A stretch of 64,000 bases of DNA from Bacillus sp. P14.5 (GCF_003316765.1 NZ_NIJF01000117.1:56392-120391); one strand, 5' to 3'. Shown: positions 24,935-33,735, counted from the first letter of the stretch. The notes: generated by a model not told the origin, from the sequence alone. Translations and numbers: made by a program.

Positions 24935-26119
24935 ATGGATATTTATTCTATAGGAAGCAGGAAAAGAGAAACATACAGGATTGAGCTGAAATCTTCCCTT
25001 TTGTGGGAGGCCGCACTGGGGATTGCGGCAATCACCAATGAATCTCTGGTTGAAACGCTTGATTTTTCCAAGGAAGAACTGAACGGGATAAGCACGTCCT
25101 TCTCCAGGAAACTAAATGACCAGCTTACATATGTCAAAGAAAACAACACCTGGAAAACACTTCTTCAGTTGCTTCATCAGGAGGACTTTCAAGACTTGGC
25201 CTCTTTTGCCTCCTATGTCAGAGATTTATCTGAGGAAGAGCTCAAGGGGGCTGCCATTCCTTACTTAGGGAAAAACCTGAACCCAGCAGTTTCACAGCTT
25301 TTACAAGGCTCTAGGGAAGCGTTGGAGATGCTGCAGGATGAAACTAGGGAGAACTCATTTATTCCGGCCTATTTAGAGTTCATTTTTACAGTAGAGGCGG
25401 AAGAGTTAAAACACCATTTGATTACAGTTTTGAGGGGCTGGTATGACTCTGTGATAAAGCCCCGGGAAGGTACCTTGGAGGCGATTCTTCGAAGAGATAT
25501 GGAAGCGAAGCGTAACATGAGTGAGAAGATGGAACCGGAGCATTTTGTCGAGTGGGCAACGGATGGCATTAAATATAGGCCGGAACCAAGTGTGTTCACT
25601 GTTTTATTGATTCCTCACTATTTTTATCGTCCATGGAATGTTGAGGCTGACCTGGAAGGCACCAAGGTTATATATTATCCTGTAGCGAATGAAAGTCTTT
25701 CACCAGACAGCCAATATGTTCCCGATAAAATGCTCGTTCAACGGTATAAAGCATTGGGAGATGCTAACCGTTTGAAAATCCTGAAACTGATCAGCGAAAA
25801 AGAGAGAACCCTTCAAGAACTGACCGAGATAATGGGAATGGGAAAAACGACTGTCCATCATCACTTGAAGCTATTGAAATCGGCCCGTCTTGTATCCGAC
25901 AGTGCATCGAAATACTATATAAACGAGCAAATTCTTCATTCAGCGGGAGAAGAACTTAAAAATTTTTTAAAAAGTAACGGGCAGGGGGAGACGGAATGGA
26001 AGAGTCAATTAGCAAGGTGCCAATCGAGGAGGAACAGCCCCAATTTAAAAAGAATTATCAGGTGTTTAGGTTTATCGGGGGAAACCTGGTGTCATTCTTT
26101 GGAGATCAAATTTACATGA
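24935..26119 (+). CDS. ArsR-family regulator with N-terminal DUF5937-like domain (stop probably displaced)
   Basis: A ~250-residue N-terminal domain of the type fused to ArsR regulators, followed by a C-terminal winged helix ('MLVQRYKALGDANRLKILKLISE', 'MGMGKTTVHHHLKLLKSARLV'). AAAGGAGG precedes the ATG. As written the frame runs 394 aa and overlaps the MFS gene by 124 bp. One more A in the A5 run at 25969-25973 would end the protein in 'FLKK' at TAA 25975-25977 (347 aa), just before the MFS ribosome site, so the tail from 'SNGQGE' onward is probably not real. A perfect operator palindrome overlaps its promoter. Likely represses the adjacent exporter. Confidence 0.88.
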   Translation: MDIYSIGSRKRETYRIELKSSLLWEAALGIAAITNESLVETLDFSKEELNGISTSFSRKLNDQLTYVKENNTWKTLLQLLHQEDFQDLASFASYVRDLSEEELKGAAIPYLGKNLNPAVSQLLQGSREALEMLQDETRENSFIPAYLEFIFTVEAEELKHHLITVLRGWYDSVIKPREGTLEAILRRDMEAKRNMSEKMEPEHFVEWATDGIKYRPEPSVFTVLLIPHYFYRPWNVEADLEGTKVIYYPVANESLSPDSQYVPDKMLVQRYKALGDANRLKILKLISEKERTLQELTEIMGMGKTTVHHHLKLLKSARLVSDSASKYYINEQILHSAGEELKNFLKSNGQGETEWKSQLARCQSRRNSPNLKRIIRCLGLSGETWCHSLEIKFT

Positions 26120-27222
26120 TCGCTCTGCCGCTCATCGTGCTGGCTATTACCGGCTCTCCGTTGAGCATGGGAATCGTGGCTGCGCTTGAAAGGCTGCCGA
26201 TTCTATTACAGCCGCTTGCGGGTGTTTTTGCTGACAAACTGAATAGAAAAAGGATCCTGCTTTTCTGTGATGCGGGGAGGTTCATAATAAGCGGGATAAT
26301 GGGAATTCTTTATTTGCTGGACAATCTTTATATCTGGGAAATCTACCTTGCAGCACTCGTGATGGGGATTTTGACTCAACTCTATAATACTTCTCAATTT
26401 GCATCCGTTCCAAAGCTGGTGCGGAAAAATGATCTGCAGCTGGTGAATTCCATCAATACAGGGATTTTTCAAACAGCTGTTTTCATTGCCCCCGGGCTCG
26501 GCGGCATTTTGATCAGCATATTTAATCCAGGGGTTGGTTTGCTGATCAACAGTTTATCGTTTGCGATGGGATTCTTGGTTGTGTTGAGCTTGAATATTAC
26601 TCATGAAAAGCTTGAGAAGGGAAGCGGATGGCTGGCTGAGTTAAAAGAAGGCTTTGTGTTTGTAATTAAGGAAAAGCCGATTCTTTATACCAATCTGGCC
26701 ATGCTCTTTTCGGTTTTTGGAACCACGCTTTTTATTACCATGCTGGTGGTCCACCTTAAGTTGTCAGCAGGTTTCAGTTCCGCCGAAATCGGATACCTCT
26801 TGTCAATTGGAGGCGGTGCAGCCATTGCGGGTGCTTTGCTGACGAACTTCATCAAGAAGGCTTTTACATACAGGATGATTCTTTTTACAGGAGGAACGAT
26901 TGGAGGAGTTTCGATCATCGGATTTGGACTGGCCGACTCATTTGTTCTTCTGGCAGTGATGAACGCAATCGGGACAATTTCGGCAGCCATTATGAGCACC
27001 TGCATCGTGACGATCCGCCAAATCTTAAGTCCGGAGCAATTGCTGGGGCGTGTTGGAGCGACAAGCCGGTTCATGACCTGGCTGTTGATGCCCCTGGCAG
27101 CATTGACAGCCGGGGTGATAGCTGAAACGTTTGGAACCGGTCATGCTATTGTCATTGGCGGTTTGATAGCAGCCCTGTCTTCATTCATTTACTTGGCGCC
27201 ATCACTTAAAGCCATTAACTAA
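25996..27222 (+). CDS. MFS transporter (drug-efflux type)
   Basis: 408 aa with about 12 hydrophobic segments and the MFS loop motif 'GVFADKLNRKRILL' after segment 2. N-terminal 'GGNLVSFFGDQIYMIALPLIVLAITGSPLSMG' is typical of the MFS_3/enterobactin-exporter-like efflux family. GGGGGAG precedes the ATG. Directly downstream of the ArsR-type regulator; together they look like a ligand-induced efflux module. Substrate unknown. Confidence 0.88.
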   Translation: MEESISKVPIEEEQPQFKKNYQVFRFIGGNLVSFFGDQIYMIALPLIVLAITGSPLSMGIVAALERLPILLQPLAGVFADKLNRKRILLFCDAGRFIISGIMGILYLLDNLYIWEIYLAALVMGILTQLYNTSQFASVPKLVRKNDLQLVNSINTGIFQTAVFIAPGLGGILISIFNPGVGLLINSLSFAMGFLVVLSLNITHEKLEKGSGWLAELKEGFVFVIKEKPILYTNLAMLFSVFGTTLFITMLVVHLKLSAGFSSAEIGYLLSIGGGAAIAGALLTNFIKKAFTYRMILFTGGTIGGVSIIGFGLADSFVLLAVMNAIGTISAAIMSTCIVTIRQILSPEQLLGRVGATSRFMTWLLMPLAALTAGVIAETFGTGHAIVIGGLIAALSSFIYLAPSLKAIN

Positions 27223-27246
27223 TGTCTGGATTAATGTGGTAGAGAG

Positions 27247-27368
27247 GCTGTTACTGTGGCCGCTTTTGCTTAGCGGGACCTGCCCTTCGGATAGAAGGGC
27301 TTAAGGTCTGTAGGTAGAAGGAGTGGAATCCATAACTTTTAAAACAGCCACAATCTTGCAAAAACAGC
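27247..27368 (+). repeat. Degenerate copy of the GC-rich/MITE composite right half
   Basis: Contains 'GGAGTGGAATCCATAACTTTTAAAACAGCCACAATCTTGC' features (27330-27360), matching the right end of composite E. The hairpin core is degraded. Confidence 0.5.
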
Positions 27369-27376
27369 TTTTTAAA

Positions 27377-27542
27377 GGCTGTTTTTACACATACTTTTGC
27401 TTTCGGAAAAATCCAAAGGATACTAAGTTGTTCTCTCTCTAAAATGGAGAACAACTTTTTCAATTCTGCTTACCAGGATATTCCCCATGCAATAGGATGC
27501 TCTCTTAAAAAATTCTTAATAACAAAGTGTACTAAAAGAGCC
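27377..27542 (-). mobile_element. MITE-like element, copy F (inverted, 166 bp)
   Basis: GGCTGTTTTTACACATAC at the left and ACAAAGTGTACTAAAAGAGCC at the right, with 'TTTCGGAAAAATCC' and 'TTACCAGGATATTCCCC' inside: the reverse complement of copies A and B with an internal deletion. No clear target duplication. Confidence 0.75.
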
Positions 27543-27556
27543 TCCTAAAAGGCTCC
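27533..27556 (-). terminator. Terminator of the second cysteine hydrolase gene
   Basis: On the minus strand GAGCC, 8-nt loop, GGCTC, then TTTT. It overlaps the end of MITE copy F, which appears to supply half of it. Confidence 0.6.
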
Positions 27557-28078
27557 TTAAGAAGATATAAGTTCTTCAGTCGATACTGTACCGGCAAACC
27601 AGCGCAAAACCTCGTTATGATGCTCAATGATAGAAGAGGCTGAAAGGGTTTCCTTATGGAAAGTCGAATGAGCATCCTTAACCAAGGTCATCTTGTAGCC
27701 AAGACTGAACCCAATTCTGCAGGCTGTATCGACACAGGCTTCAGTCTGGATACCGGTTACGATCAGGTGCTCAATTTTCAGTTGACTCAAGTATTCCTGC
27801 AGGCTGGTTTCGTAAAAGCTGTCAGGCGTTTTCTTATGTATGATAATATCCTCTGCTTGGGGCGATAAAGTGTCATAAAGGTCCCAACCCTCTGTATTTT
27901 TCTCTAGGGGACTGTTATTCGGGCCGGAATGTTGAACGAATATGAGATAGATATTTCTATCTCTCGCATAGGAAATCATTTTTTGGATATTTTCAAGTAA
28001 TTCATTTCCTTTATGAACAGGTGGCTCCATTGTAAACATAGCGTTTTGAACATCTATGATTAGTAATGCTGTCTTCAT
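27557..28078 (-). CDS. Isochorismatase-family cysteine hydrolase
   Basis: 173 aa. Triad: Asp in 'LLIIDVQNAMF' (D9), Lys in 'HKKTPDSFYET' (about K83) and Cys in 'TGIQTEACVDTACRIGF' (about C116). Resembles nicotinamidase/YcaC-type amidohydrolases; substrate unknown. AGGAGG is 7 nt before the ATG on the minus strand. Monocistronic. Confidence 0.88.
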   Translation of the reverse strand: MKTALLIIDVQNAMFTMEPPVHKGNELLENIQKMISYARDRNIYLIFVQHSGPNNSPLEKNTEGWDLYDTLSPQAEDIIIHKKTPDSFYETSLQEYLSQLKIEHLIVTGIQTEACVDTACRIGFSLGYKMTLVKDAHSTFHKETLSASSIIEHHNEVLRWFAGTVSTEELISS

Positions 28079-28241
28079 CTTATTCCTCCTGATTTACAGT
28101 TTAAACTTTAAGCTGGGAGTAATCATTACGCTATTGGCTGTTGTCTATCCCGTTGTTTCTTACTATTATACTTTAACGTTAATGGTAATGGGGTGGAAGA
28201 TGAGTAAAATTTGAAGGTGAATTGAGAAAGTGGAAGCAGGC

Positions 28242-28350
28242 AAAAAAAAGAGGATAGCTCCTGTATGAGCTATCCACCATCTAGGGAGTTTAGGGGTATG
28301 GATCTAGATGTATTTTTATAGTACCCGGCATGCAGGTTAATAAACCTATC
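28242..28350 (-). ncRNA. Candidate minus-strand small RNA with C-rich loop and terminator
   Basis: A strong minus-strand terminator (GGATAGCTC / GAGCTATCC, then T8; 28243-28275) has no minus-strand gene upstream of it. Just before it, CATCTAG (minus, 28310-28304) pairs with CTAGATG (28284-28278), closing a loop that contains ACCCCTAAACTCCC. A small AGGTT/AACCT hairpin (~28334-28347) could be the 5' end. This layout is typical of C-rich-loop regulatory RNAs of Firmicutes. No clear promoter was identified. Confidence 0.4.
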
Positions 28351-28423
28351 TTTTAATTTTTTTAGGATAAATTCTCCAAGTTTTATTGAAGGCAGAATGA
28401 AGGGAATAAAAAAGATTATTTGA

Positions 28424-28453
28424 TTGATAAGGGACAGGTAAAATTGATATGAT
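28424..28453 (+). promoter_or_regulatory. Sigma-A promoter of brxB
   Basis: TTGATA (28424-28429), 18-bp spacer, TATGAT (28448-28453). Confidence 0.5.
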
Positions 28454-28517
28454 ATAGATACTGTATGATTAGCATTTTATAAAAGATGCTACTTTAGCAA
28501 AAAGGAGAGTGCAACAC

Positions 28518-28955
28518 ATGGAAATGGATTTCGATTTATTCATGAATGACGTTGTCCGTCAGGCGCGTCAAGAGATGGAGATTTCAGGATATAAACAGCT
28601 GACTTCTGCCGAGGAAGTGGAAGAGACGCTTTCCCAAAAAGGTACAACTCTTGTTATGATCAATTCTGTATGCGGTTGTGCCGGCGGTATTGCCCGTCCG
28701 GCAGCGGCACATGCTGTACATTATGATAAACGCCCTGATAACCTGGTAACTGTTTTTGCCGGCCAGGATAAAGAAGCAACTGCGAAAGCACGCAGCTACT
28801 TCACGGGATACCCTCCATCCTCCCCTTCTTTCGCGCTGCTGAAAGATGGAGAGATTTTGACAATGGTTGAGCGCCATGAAATTGAAGGGCATGACCCTAT
28901 GTCGGTTGTAAATAAGCTTCAGGGCTATTTCGACGAGTATTGCGAAGAAGTATAA
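28518..28955 (+). CDS. brxB: Bacilliredoxin BrxB (YqiW)
   Basis: Removes bacillithiol from S-bacillithiolated proteins. 145 aa, essentially colinear with B. subtilis YqiW, with the unusual active site 'NSVCGCAGG' (CGC motif, near residue 50). I chose the ATG at 28518, 10 nt after AAGGAG, over the GTG at 28509. Own promoter and terminator. Confidence 0.96.
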   Translation: MEMDFDLFMNDVVRQARQEMEISGYKQLTSAEEVEETLSQKGTTLVMINSVCGCAGGIARPAAAHAVHYDKRPDNLVTVFAGQDKEATAKARSYFTGYPPSSPSFALLKDGEILTMVERHEIEGHDPMSVVNKLQGYFDEYCEEV

Positions 28956-28959
28956 GCTT

Positions 28960-28990
28960 AAAAAAGAGTGATTCTGTCACTCTTTTTCTT
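28960..28990 (+). terminator. Terminator of brxB
   Basis: AAAAAGAGTGA / TCACTCTTTTT stem, 5-nt loop, T-run. Confidence 0.9.
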
Positions 28991-29085
28991 TTTCAATCTT
29001 CCTCCTCAAATGGAAGATCCTTTAAAGAGAAGGTAAATGGGCAACACTACATAAGAAAAGTAAATTAGTACAGGAGCTGCCAATT

Positions 29086-30078
29086 ATGTTTCGAATAGGT
29101 TATCGTACAGCCAAGACTGCTGTTGGTACAGCGGTTGCTATCTTGATTGCCCAATGGTTTGGCCTCGAGAACTTTGCTTCGGCAGGGATCCTGACCATTT
29201 TATGCATACAAGATACGAAGAAAAAGTCCTTGAAAGCAGCCTGGAGCAGGTTCCTGGCTTGTATACTGGCAATAGTTTTTGCCTCCATTCTGTTTGAATT
29301 GATTATGTATCATCCGGTTGTTATTGGACTGCTGCTTTTATTCTTTATTCCTACTACAGTTATGCTGAAAATCACTCAAGGGATTGTCACAAGCAGTGTC
29401 ATCATCCTTCATGTTTATTCAGCTCAAAATGTCACAACAGATTTGATTTTGAATGAACTTGGCATCATTGCCATTGGAATCGGGGTTGCTCTTCTGGCAA
29501 ATCTTTATATGCCTAGTGTTGAAAGCAAGCTGATTGCCTACCAGGAACAGGTCGAAGATAATTTTCACCGGATCTTCACTGAAATTGTCCGATATTTAAG
29601 AACCAATGAAGACAAGGGCTGGGCGGGCAAGGAAATCACTGAGGTAGAAGATCTGATTAATGAAGCCAAGACGCTGGCTTTTAAAGATGTGGAAAACCAT
29701 TTTCTTCGCCATGAAAATCTCTATTATCTATACTTTAAGATGAGAGAAAAGCAATTTAATATCCTGCAGCGGCTTCTTCCTCTTGTGACTTCCATCTCCC
29801 TTAAAGTGGAGCAGTCTAAAATGGTAGCTGACTTCATGGAAGAATTGAGTGAACACATCCATCCTGGAAATACGGCGTTATTATATTTAAAAAAGCTTTA
29901 TGATATGAGGGTCAAATTCGAAGAAATGGAGCTTCCCCAAACAAGGGATGAGTTCGAAGCAAGAGCAGCTCTTTATCAGTTCTTAAAAGAAATGGAAGAT
30001 TATCTCCTGATCAAAAGTTCCTTTAAAGGAATCCGCCATAACAAAGAGAATGAGATTAACACACAAGAAGCAAACTAA
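29086..30078 (+). CDS. yqjA: Aromatic-acid-exporter-family membrane protein (YqjA)
   Basis: 330 aa with an N-terminal membrane domain of about five to six hydrophobic segments (residues ~15-145) and a long helical cytoplasmic C-terminal domain, the layout of the DUF939/ArAE_1 family. Sequence and position between brxB and yqjB match B. subtilis YqjA. Transport substrate is unknown. CAGGAG precedes the ATG. Confidence 0.88.
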   Translation: MFRIGYRTAKTAVGTAVAILIAQWFGLENFASAGILTILCIQDTKKKSLKAAWSRFLACILAIVFASILFELIMYHPVVIGLLLLFFIPTTVMLKITQGIVTSSVIILHVYSAQNVTTDLILNELGIIAIGIGVALLANLYMPSVESKLIAYQEQVEDNFHRIFTEIVRYLRTNEDKGWAGKEITEVEDLINEAKTLAFKDVENHFLRHENLYYLYFKMREKQFNILQRLLPLVTSISLKVEQSKMVADFMEELSEHIHPGNTALLYLKKLYDMRVKFEEMELPQTRDEFEARAALYQFLKEMEDYLLIKSSFKGIRHNKENEINTQEAN

Positions 30079-30110
30079 TTCCTACTAAGCCTTGAGAGGG
30101 TGAGAAGGAA

Positions 30111-30614
30111 TTGCGTTTGCTTCTTTCTATTTTACTTATTGTTTCTCCTATTTGGCCGCTGGGCAAAAATCCGCTGCCGGGTGATCCGTTTTTGATTATC
30201 AATAAACAAACGAATGAGATTGCGTATATACAAGGGGAGAGGATCGTTGAACAGTACAGTGCTGCAACAGGCAAGACGGATGAACCGACACCTCAGGGAC
30301 TCTTCACCATTATTGTAAAAGCAAAAAATCCCTACTATCGAAAATTGGATATACCAGGCGGAGATGCTGAAAACCCGCTCGGAACCCGGTGGATGGGCTT
30401 CGATGCTGAAGGAACGGACGGCAGGATATACGGAATCCACGGGACCAACCGTCCTGACAGCATCGGCAAATACATCTCAAACGGCTGTATCCGGCTTAAT
30501 AATGCCGATGTGGAGACTCTCTTTGACAAAGTGCCTTCCGGTACAAAAGTCCTGATAGTCAAAAGCGGAAAATCCTTTGAAGAGCTGGGCAGGGAAAATG
30601 GTGCGATGAGGTGA
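30111..30614 (+). CDS. yqjB: L,D-transpeptidase (YkuD family, YqjB)
   Basis: 167 aa. A short hydrophobic N-terminus (signal peptide or anchor, residues 1-17) is followed by a YkuD domain with the signature 'IHGTNRPDSIGKYISNGCIRL' parts (HGTN near 114, catalytic Cys near 131). It would cross-link or modify peptidoglycan stems outside the membrane, possibly in the spore cortex. TTG start with AGAAGG upstream. Follows yqjA by 32 bp, probably one operon. Confidence 0.9.
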   Translation: MRLLLSILLIVSPIWPLGKNPLPGDPFLIINKQTNEIAYIQGERIVEQYSAATGKTDEPTPQGLFTIIVKAKNPYYRKLDIPGGDAENPLGTRWMGFDAEGTDGRIYGIHGTNRPDSIGKYISNGCIRLNNADVETLFDKVPSGTKVLIVKSGKSFEELGRENGAMR

Positions 30615-30616
30615 GG

Positions 30617-30705
30617 AGAAATGTTGTGGTAAGCAAGAAGAAAAGAGCTGCTTTCCAGTCCAGAAAGAAAAACCTTAGTATCTGAGGGAGAATTCTGTAT
30701 AAGAT
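30617..30705 (+). repeat. Fragment of the MITE-like family (internal part)
   Basis: 'GGTAAGCAAGAAGAAAAGAGCTGC' features and 'CTTAGTATCTGAGGGAGAATT' match the interior of copies A and E; both termini are missing. Confidence 0.55.
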
Positions 30706-30925
30706 TTTCCCGAAAACCAATAAAAATTCTATCTTATTGTTTTTTAAAAATAACTGTTGCTTTAGACTGTTATTTCAATGTCCTGAGAACCCCTGGCTGT
30801 GCGTAGGGGGCAGCGAGCTTACAACGAGGTAGAGAAAATCTCCCTTCATGAGGGATAAGCAGGTTTTCCTAACACTTCTTACCAATCAAGCAGGCGGTTT
30901 GTGTGAAGGACATAAATAATTTAAA

Positions 30926-31065
30926 ATAAGCGGAATTTTTCCGGTTAAGCTGCGAAAATGCATTCTATATGGGGTATATAAGCGGAATTTTTCCGCTTAA
31001 GCACAGCTAAATGGGACAAATTTCACATCTTTTTAACAAATAAGCGGAATTTCCCCCCTTATTTC
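30926..31065 (+). repeat. Array of AAGCGGAA/TTCCGCTT palindromes (3 units)
   Basis: ATAAGCGGAATTTTTCCG at 30926, 30978 and (with a CCCC variant) ~31040: spacing 52 and 62 bp. The second unit is a perfect AAGCGGAA-TTT-TTCCGCTT palindrome. The gap 30615-31418 otherwise holds only repeat remnants. Confidence 0.75.
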
Positions 31066-31194
31066 TTAAAATTTTTCATTGGGGATAAATTGCTGATGAA
31101 ATCATTCAGTGGGCCTTTTAGGCCGAGGCCTGTAAGAACTTCAAGCCGCAGAGCAAACCACCAATCCACACTGGCAGTTTTGATTTAATTTCAT

Positions 31195-31371
31195 CCCCTA
31201 TACATAGAGGTATTGGAGCGGAATATTTGCCTTTTCGGACTGACCACGGTGCTTCCACTTTTTTATACAGGCCTGCCCAGCGAAGGAGCAACGCCCGCCA
31301 CGCGGAGTCGTACGGCTGGAGTGGAAATCCATTACTTTTCCCTAGCCACAATTTTTCGGAAAGCAGCCTAA
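31195..31371 (+). repeat. Degenerate GC-rich composite repeat
   Basis: 'ATTGGAGCGGAA' (31212), 'CACGCGGAGTCGTACGGCTGG' area (31298-31320) and right end 'CCCTAGCCACAATTTTTCGG' match composite E. The core is diverged. Confidence 0.6.
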
Positions 31372-31372
31372 G

Positions 31373-31412
31373 AAAAAGAGGTGCATCCCCATAAGGGAAA
31401 CACCTCTTTTTA
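31373..31412. terminator. Bidirectional terminator next to prli42
   Basis: AAAAAGAGGTG / CACCTCTTTTT stem with a 17-nt loop. It serves the minus-strand prli42 gene just to its right. Confidence 0.85.
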
Positions 31413-31418
31413 GTATTT

Positions 31419-31514
31419 TTATAAGAACATGGAAAGTCCCATCATGATAGTTGAAGTGATCATAGCGAATAACATTACATAAACAACTGTTTTTTGAAGT
31501 TTTTTATTGTTCAT
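31419..31514 (-). CDS. prli42: Stressosome-associated miniprotein Prli42
   Basis: A 31-aa ORF, MNNKKLQKTVVYVMLFAMIT followed by STIMMGLSMFL: a basic N-terminus and one membrane helix, the pattern of Prli42, which anchors the stressosome to the membrane in Listeria and is annotated in many Bacillales. GGGAG lies 6-7 nt before the ATG and a terminator follows the stop. Identification rests on length, sequence pattern and location; homology search was not possible. Confidence 0.8.
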   Translation of the reverse strand: MNNKKLQKTVVYVMLFAMITSTIMMGLSMFL

Positions 31515-31689
31515 TTTTTCAACTCCCGCAGTGAAAATCTATTTCTCCCTTATTTTATCCTCACTTGTGCAGATTGACAACCCCTGTTTGAGAAGAAACC
31601 GCTTTCGGAAATTTGGGTTTTTTGAAGGAATTTGAATTATTTTATCGAATTTATTACATGTTAAGCTTCTTAATGAAGGAGAGATATTC

Positions 31690-32102
31690 ATGGAAAAAGT
31701 CGATCATATTGGGATAGCTGTCAAATCTATTGAGAAAGCATTGCCTTTTTATACAGAAACATTGGGGCTTTCTCTACTTGAAATCGAAGAAGTTCAATCT
31801 GAAAAAGTGAAGGTAGCTTTTATAGATGGAGGAAATATAAAACTGGAGCTGCTGGAACCACTGGACGAATCGAGCGCCATCGCCTCTTTCCTTTCAAAAA
31901 AGGAGAAGGCATCCATCATGTGGCATTTGGCGTTGCCGGTATCCAGGAGAGAATCCACGAACTGCAGGAAAAAGGGGTCAGGATGATCCACGAACAGCCT
32001 AAGCCTGGTGCAGGAGGTGCGGAGGTAGCATTCTTGCATCCAAAGTCGGCTCACGGCGTTTTATACGAACTTTGCGACAAGACCAACATCAAGGGGGAGT
32101 AG
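31690..32102 (+). pseudogene. mce: Methylmalonyl-CoA epimerase, frameshifted in this sequence
   Basis: Interconverts (S)- and (R)-methylmalonyl-CoA, linking the carboxylase to MutAB. N-terminal part (frame 1) 'KVDHIGIAVKSIEKALPFY' with the metal-ligand His; C-terminal part (shifted frame) 'HHVAFGVAGIQERIHELQEKG' and 'GAEVAFLHPKSAHGVLYEL'. The frame breaks at the A6 run 31896-31901: one more A yields 'LSKKGEGIHHVAFGV' and a 137-aa protein, the usual family length. Both halves are perfectly conserved in style, so a sequencing deletion is more likely than decay. ATG after AAGGAGAG. Seven nt before pccB, clearly one operon. Confidence 0.9.
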
Positions 32103-32108
32103 GAAAGA

Positions 32109-33656
32109 ATGGATATCTATGAAAAAATCAATGAATTATATGACCGCCGCAGAGAAGTTCAACTTGGCGGAGGAGATGAAAGAATTGAAAAACAGCATGA
32201 CAAAGGGAAGCTGACGGCAAGGGAGCGAATTGACATCCTAGTGGACGAAGGCTCATTTGTCGAACTTAATCCGTTCATTGAACATAGAAGTACAGACTTC
32301 GGTCTCGATGGGATGAAGGGCCCTGGAGATGGAGTGGTAACCGGCTACGGAAAAGTGAACGGGAGGCCGATCTACTTATTCTCCCAGGACTTTACCGTGT
32401 TCGGCGGTGCACTTGGTGAAATGCATGCGAAGAAAATTGCTAATGTAATGGATTTGGCTGTTAAAAATGGAGCACCGTTCATCGGGCTGAATGATTCCGG
32501 CGGAGCACGTATTCAAGAAGGAGTCGTGTCTCTGGATGGATATGGCCATATCTTCTACAGAAATTCGATCTATTCAGGGGTGATTCCCCAGATTTCAGTC
32601 ATCATGGGACCATGCGCAGGCGGAGCTGTATATTCCCCGGCTATCACTGATTTTGTCTTCATGGTGGATAAAACAAGCCAGATGTTCATCACGGGGCCAA
32701 AGGTGATTGAAACCGTGACGGGAGAAAAGATCAGCTCTGAAGATCTCGGCGGCGCGAAGGTACATAATACAATCAGCGGGAATGCCCACTTCAGGGGTGA
32801 ATCTGAAGAGGAAGTTCTTCATTCAGTCAGGGATCTCCTGTCTTATCTTCCGCAGAACAACGAAGAAAAGCCTCCTATGTTAACGGCCGATGAGGAAGAC
32901 GACTACCGTCCTGATCTGACAGATCTTATTCCTTTCGATGCCATTCGCCCCTATGATGTCAGGAAGGTCATCGGGCAGGTAGTGGATGAGGGTTCTTTCA
33001 TGGAAGTGCAAAGGGAATTTGCCAAAAACATTGTCGTAGGCCTTGCCCGTATCAAAGGGGAAGTAGTGGGGCTCGTCTGCAACCAGCCAAAAGTGATGGC
33101 AGGAGGACTTGATATTGATTCTTCTGACAAAGCCTCCCGTTTTATCCGTTTTTGTGACAGCTTTAATATTCCGCTGATCACGTTTGAAGACGTTACAGGA
33201 TTCTTTCCCGGAATCAAGCAGGAACACGGCGGGATCATCCGACACGGCGCCAAAATCCTGTATGCGTACTCTGAAGCGACGGTTCCAAAAATGACTGTCA
33301 TCCTTCGAAAAGCATACGGAGGAGCCTATGTAGCATTGAATAGTAAATCGATTGGAGCTGACCTTGTCTTCTCCTGGCCGAATGCAGAAATTGCGGTTAT
33401 GGGACCACAAGGGGCAGCGAACATCATCTTTGCAAGAGAGATTCAAAAAAGTGAAGACCCTGAAGCCGTCAGGGAGCAGAAGATCGAAGAATACCGCGAA
33501 AAATTTGCAAATCCCTATGTCGCTGCGGCAAGGGGAATGGTTGATGATGTCATCGATCCCCGGGAAACGAGAATTAAGCTGATTCAGGGCCTTGAAATGA
33601 TGCGAAATAAAAAGGAAGAACGCCCGAAGAAGAAGCATGGCAATATCCCGTTATAA
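32109..33656 (+). CDS. yqjD: Acyl-CoA carboxylase carboxyltransferase subunit (propionyl-CoA carboxylase beta, YqjD)
   Basis: 515-aa biotin-dependent carboxyltransferase; with mce next door the likely substrate is propionyl-CoA, giving (S)-methylmalonyl-CoA. Family features: 'RIDILVDEGSFVELNPF' near the N-terminus, 'GGARIQEGVVSLDGYGHIF' (~135), oxyanion-hole glycines in 'MGPCAGGAVYSPA' (~168) and 'ILRKAYGGAYVALNSK' (~398). The biotin carboxylase/carrier subunit is not encoded in this window. Downstream yqjE is 80 bp away. Confidence 0.93.
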   Translation: MDIYEKINELYDRRREVQLGGGDERIEKQHDKGKLTARERIDILVDEGSFVELNPFIEHRSTDFGLDGMKGPGDGVVTGYGKVNGRPIYLFSQDFTVFGGALGEMHAKKIANVMDLAVKNGAPFIGLNDSGGARIQEGVVSLDGYGHIFYRNSIYSGVIPQISVIMGPCAGGAVYSPAITDFVFMVDKTSQMFITGPKVIETVTGEKISSEDLGGAKVHNTISGNAHFRGESEEEVLHSVRDLLSYLPQNNEEKPPMLTADEEDDYRPDLTDLIPFDAIRPYDVRKVIGQVVDEGSFMEVQREFAKNIVVGLARIKGEVVGLVCNQPKVMAGGLDIDSSDKASRFIRFCDSFNIPLITFEDVTGFFPGIKQEHGGIIRHGAKILYAYSEATVPKMTVILRKAYGGAYVALNSKSIGADLVFSWPNAEIAVMGPQGAANIIFAREIQKSEDPEAVREQKIEEYREKFANPYVAAARGMVDDVIDPRETRIKLIQGLEMMRNKKEERPKKKHGNIPL

Positions 33657-33735
33657 AGCCAGGATTTCTAACATTTGTAGACCTTCACTATAAAAGCTAT
33701 ACTTATCTAGTGACTACATAACTGGAGGTAAAAGT

